Assembly (NCBI RefSeq): GCF_004342845.1
Contig: NZ_SLXB01000017.1
Span: 26,679 to 90,678 of the forward strand
DNA length: 64,000 nucleotides
Source of the DNA: Prevotella heparinolytica
GTDB taxonomy: Bacteria; Bacteroidota; Bacteroidia; Bacteroidales; Bacteroidaceae
Reading direction: 5' to 3'
Below, piece after piece: positions 63,768 to 64,000 of the stretch (positions are counted from its first letter, which is position 1; each line of letters begins with the position of its first letter). The translations under genes and the position numbers were made by a program. The notes beneath the pieces were generated by a model, which had not been told where the DNA came from, did not search any database, and saw only the letters and a program-made list of their open reading frames with translations.

Positions 63768-63905
63768 CTATTTATCAAGAGAATACGTTCCGAATAAATT
63801 CTTCCTTTCAAACATCTCGATTGCCGACTGTTCCAAAGGAGTACGCTTGATAATGGCTTTATCTTTCCAAAAAGTAGGATCATAGTTTTGATTTGCTATT
63901 TTATT
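63768..63905 (-). pseudogene. 3' fragment of a gene truncated at an IS-like junction
   Basis: Read on the - strand, an open frame of about 45 codons ends at TAG (63768-63770): NQNYDPTFWKDKAIIKRTPL and onward to GTYSLDK. The YDPTFWKD then TPLEQSAIEMFE pattern resembles the extreme C terminus of a Bacteroidetes envelope-protein family (possibly DUF5686-like). The frame is cut by a TGA at 63906-63908, where the IS-like sequence begins. Family is uncertain. Confidence 0.45.
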
Positions 63906-63906
63906 T

Positions 63907-64000
63907 CACTACTGTCCCGTAAAAGTGGATAAATAGTTCTTTGAAATTATTGAAATATAGTCAATTACACGTTTTTTGAAATGAAACGGACTTGATTTTG
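63907..64000. mobile_element. Candidate insertion-sequence end
   Basis: CACTACTGTCCCGTAAAAGTGG begins where the upstream gene fragment stops, and the following AT-rich stretch looks like an IS leader. The rest lies beyond the window, so no transposase is visible and the family is not identified. Confidence 0.35.

Overview
The window looks like chromosomal DNA of a Bacteroides species or close relative. Evidence: three ECF-sigma/FecR/SusC(-SusD) loci, promoters with the Bacteroidetes -7 pattern TAnnTTTG, a TamL-type lipoprotein in place of TamA, an HU-HIG protein, NigD-like and DUF6242-type lipoproteins, and an ArgF' with the residue (Pro90) known for N-succinylornithine transcarbamylase. No rRNA, tRNA or CRISPR array was seen.

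Layout. 1-5044 (-): locus A, ECF sigma, FecR anti-sigma and a SusC-like receptor that runs off the left edge. 5484-12556 (+): TamB and TamL, the outer-membrane assembly pair. 12885-21298 (+): locus B, sigma, FecR, SusC, SusD and a serine-type sulfatase. 21561-26257 (+): arginine operon argR, GNAT acyltransferase, argG, argC, argD, with two ARG-box-like sites at the argR promoter and a terminator after argD. 26322-27271 (-): a decayed HigA-like antitoxin and a Cys-rich protein. 27481-39184 (+): proC, a soluble PAS histidine kinase, an XRE-cupin regulator, an acyl-CoA ligase, a PagL-like outer-membrane protein, a PASTA protein, rluD, ddl, an acyltransferase, a NigD-like lipoprotein and a rhodanese lipoprotein. 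39466-50689 (-): argF', proA, proB, DUF2007, murI, two Skp/OmpH chaperones, bamA, uppS, a DUF6242-type lipoprotein and an HU-HIG protein. 50853-54080: accessory island with a Rep_3-like initiator carrying a ribbon-helix-helix tail behind four spaced repeats, an Abi_2/AbiF pseudogene with a preserved candidate upstream RNA, and structured intergenic DNA. 54288-63197 (-): locus C, sigma, FecR, SusC, SusD, glycerophosphodiesterase and GlpT-like transporter. 63768-64000: a gene fragment next to what looks like an IS end.

How the genes fit together. Each SusC has an N-terminal STN domain and an adjacent FecR/sigma pair, so each locus should be switched on by ligand-loaded receptor through trans-envelope signalling. 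Locus B suggests sulfated glycans; locus C suggests glycerophosphodiesters, an unusual SusCD cargo. The arg and pro genes together cover much of a succinylated arginine route and the whole glutamate-to-proline route. The bamA-skp-skp-uppS and tamB-tamL clusters serve envelope biogenesis.

The most unusual signal is a set of six intergenic loci (near 5.2, 12.7, 26.7, 33.9, 39.3 and 54.0 kb), each of 3-5 tandem palindromic units with a period of 21-22 bp. Most loci use their own sequence word; only the first two share one, and both lie upstream of ECF sigma genes in the same relative orientation. The second notable signal is the AbiF pseudogene preceded by an intact promoter-hairpin-T-run cassette, which resembles an RNA antitoxin outliving its toxin.
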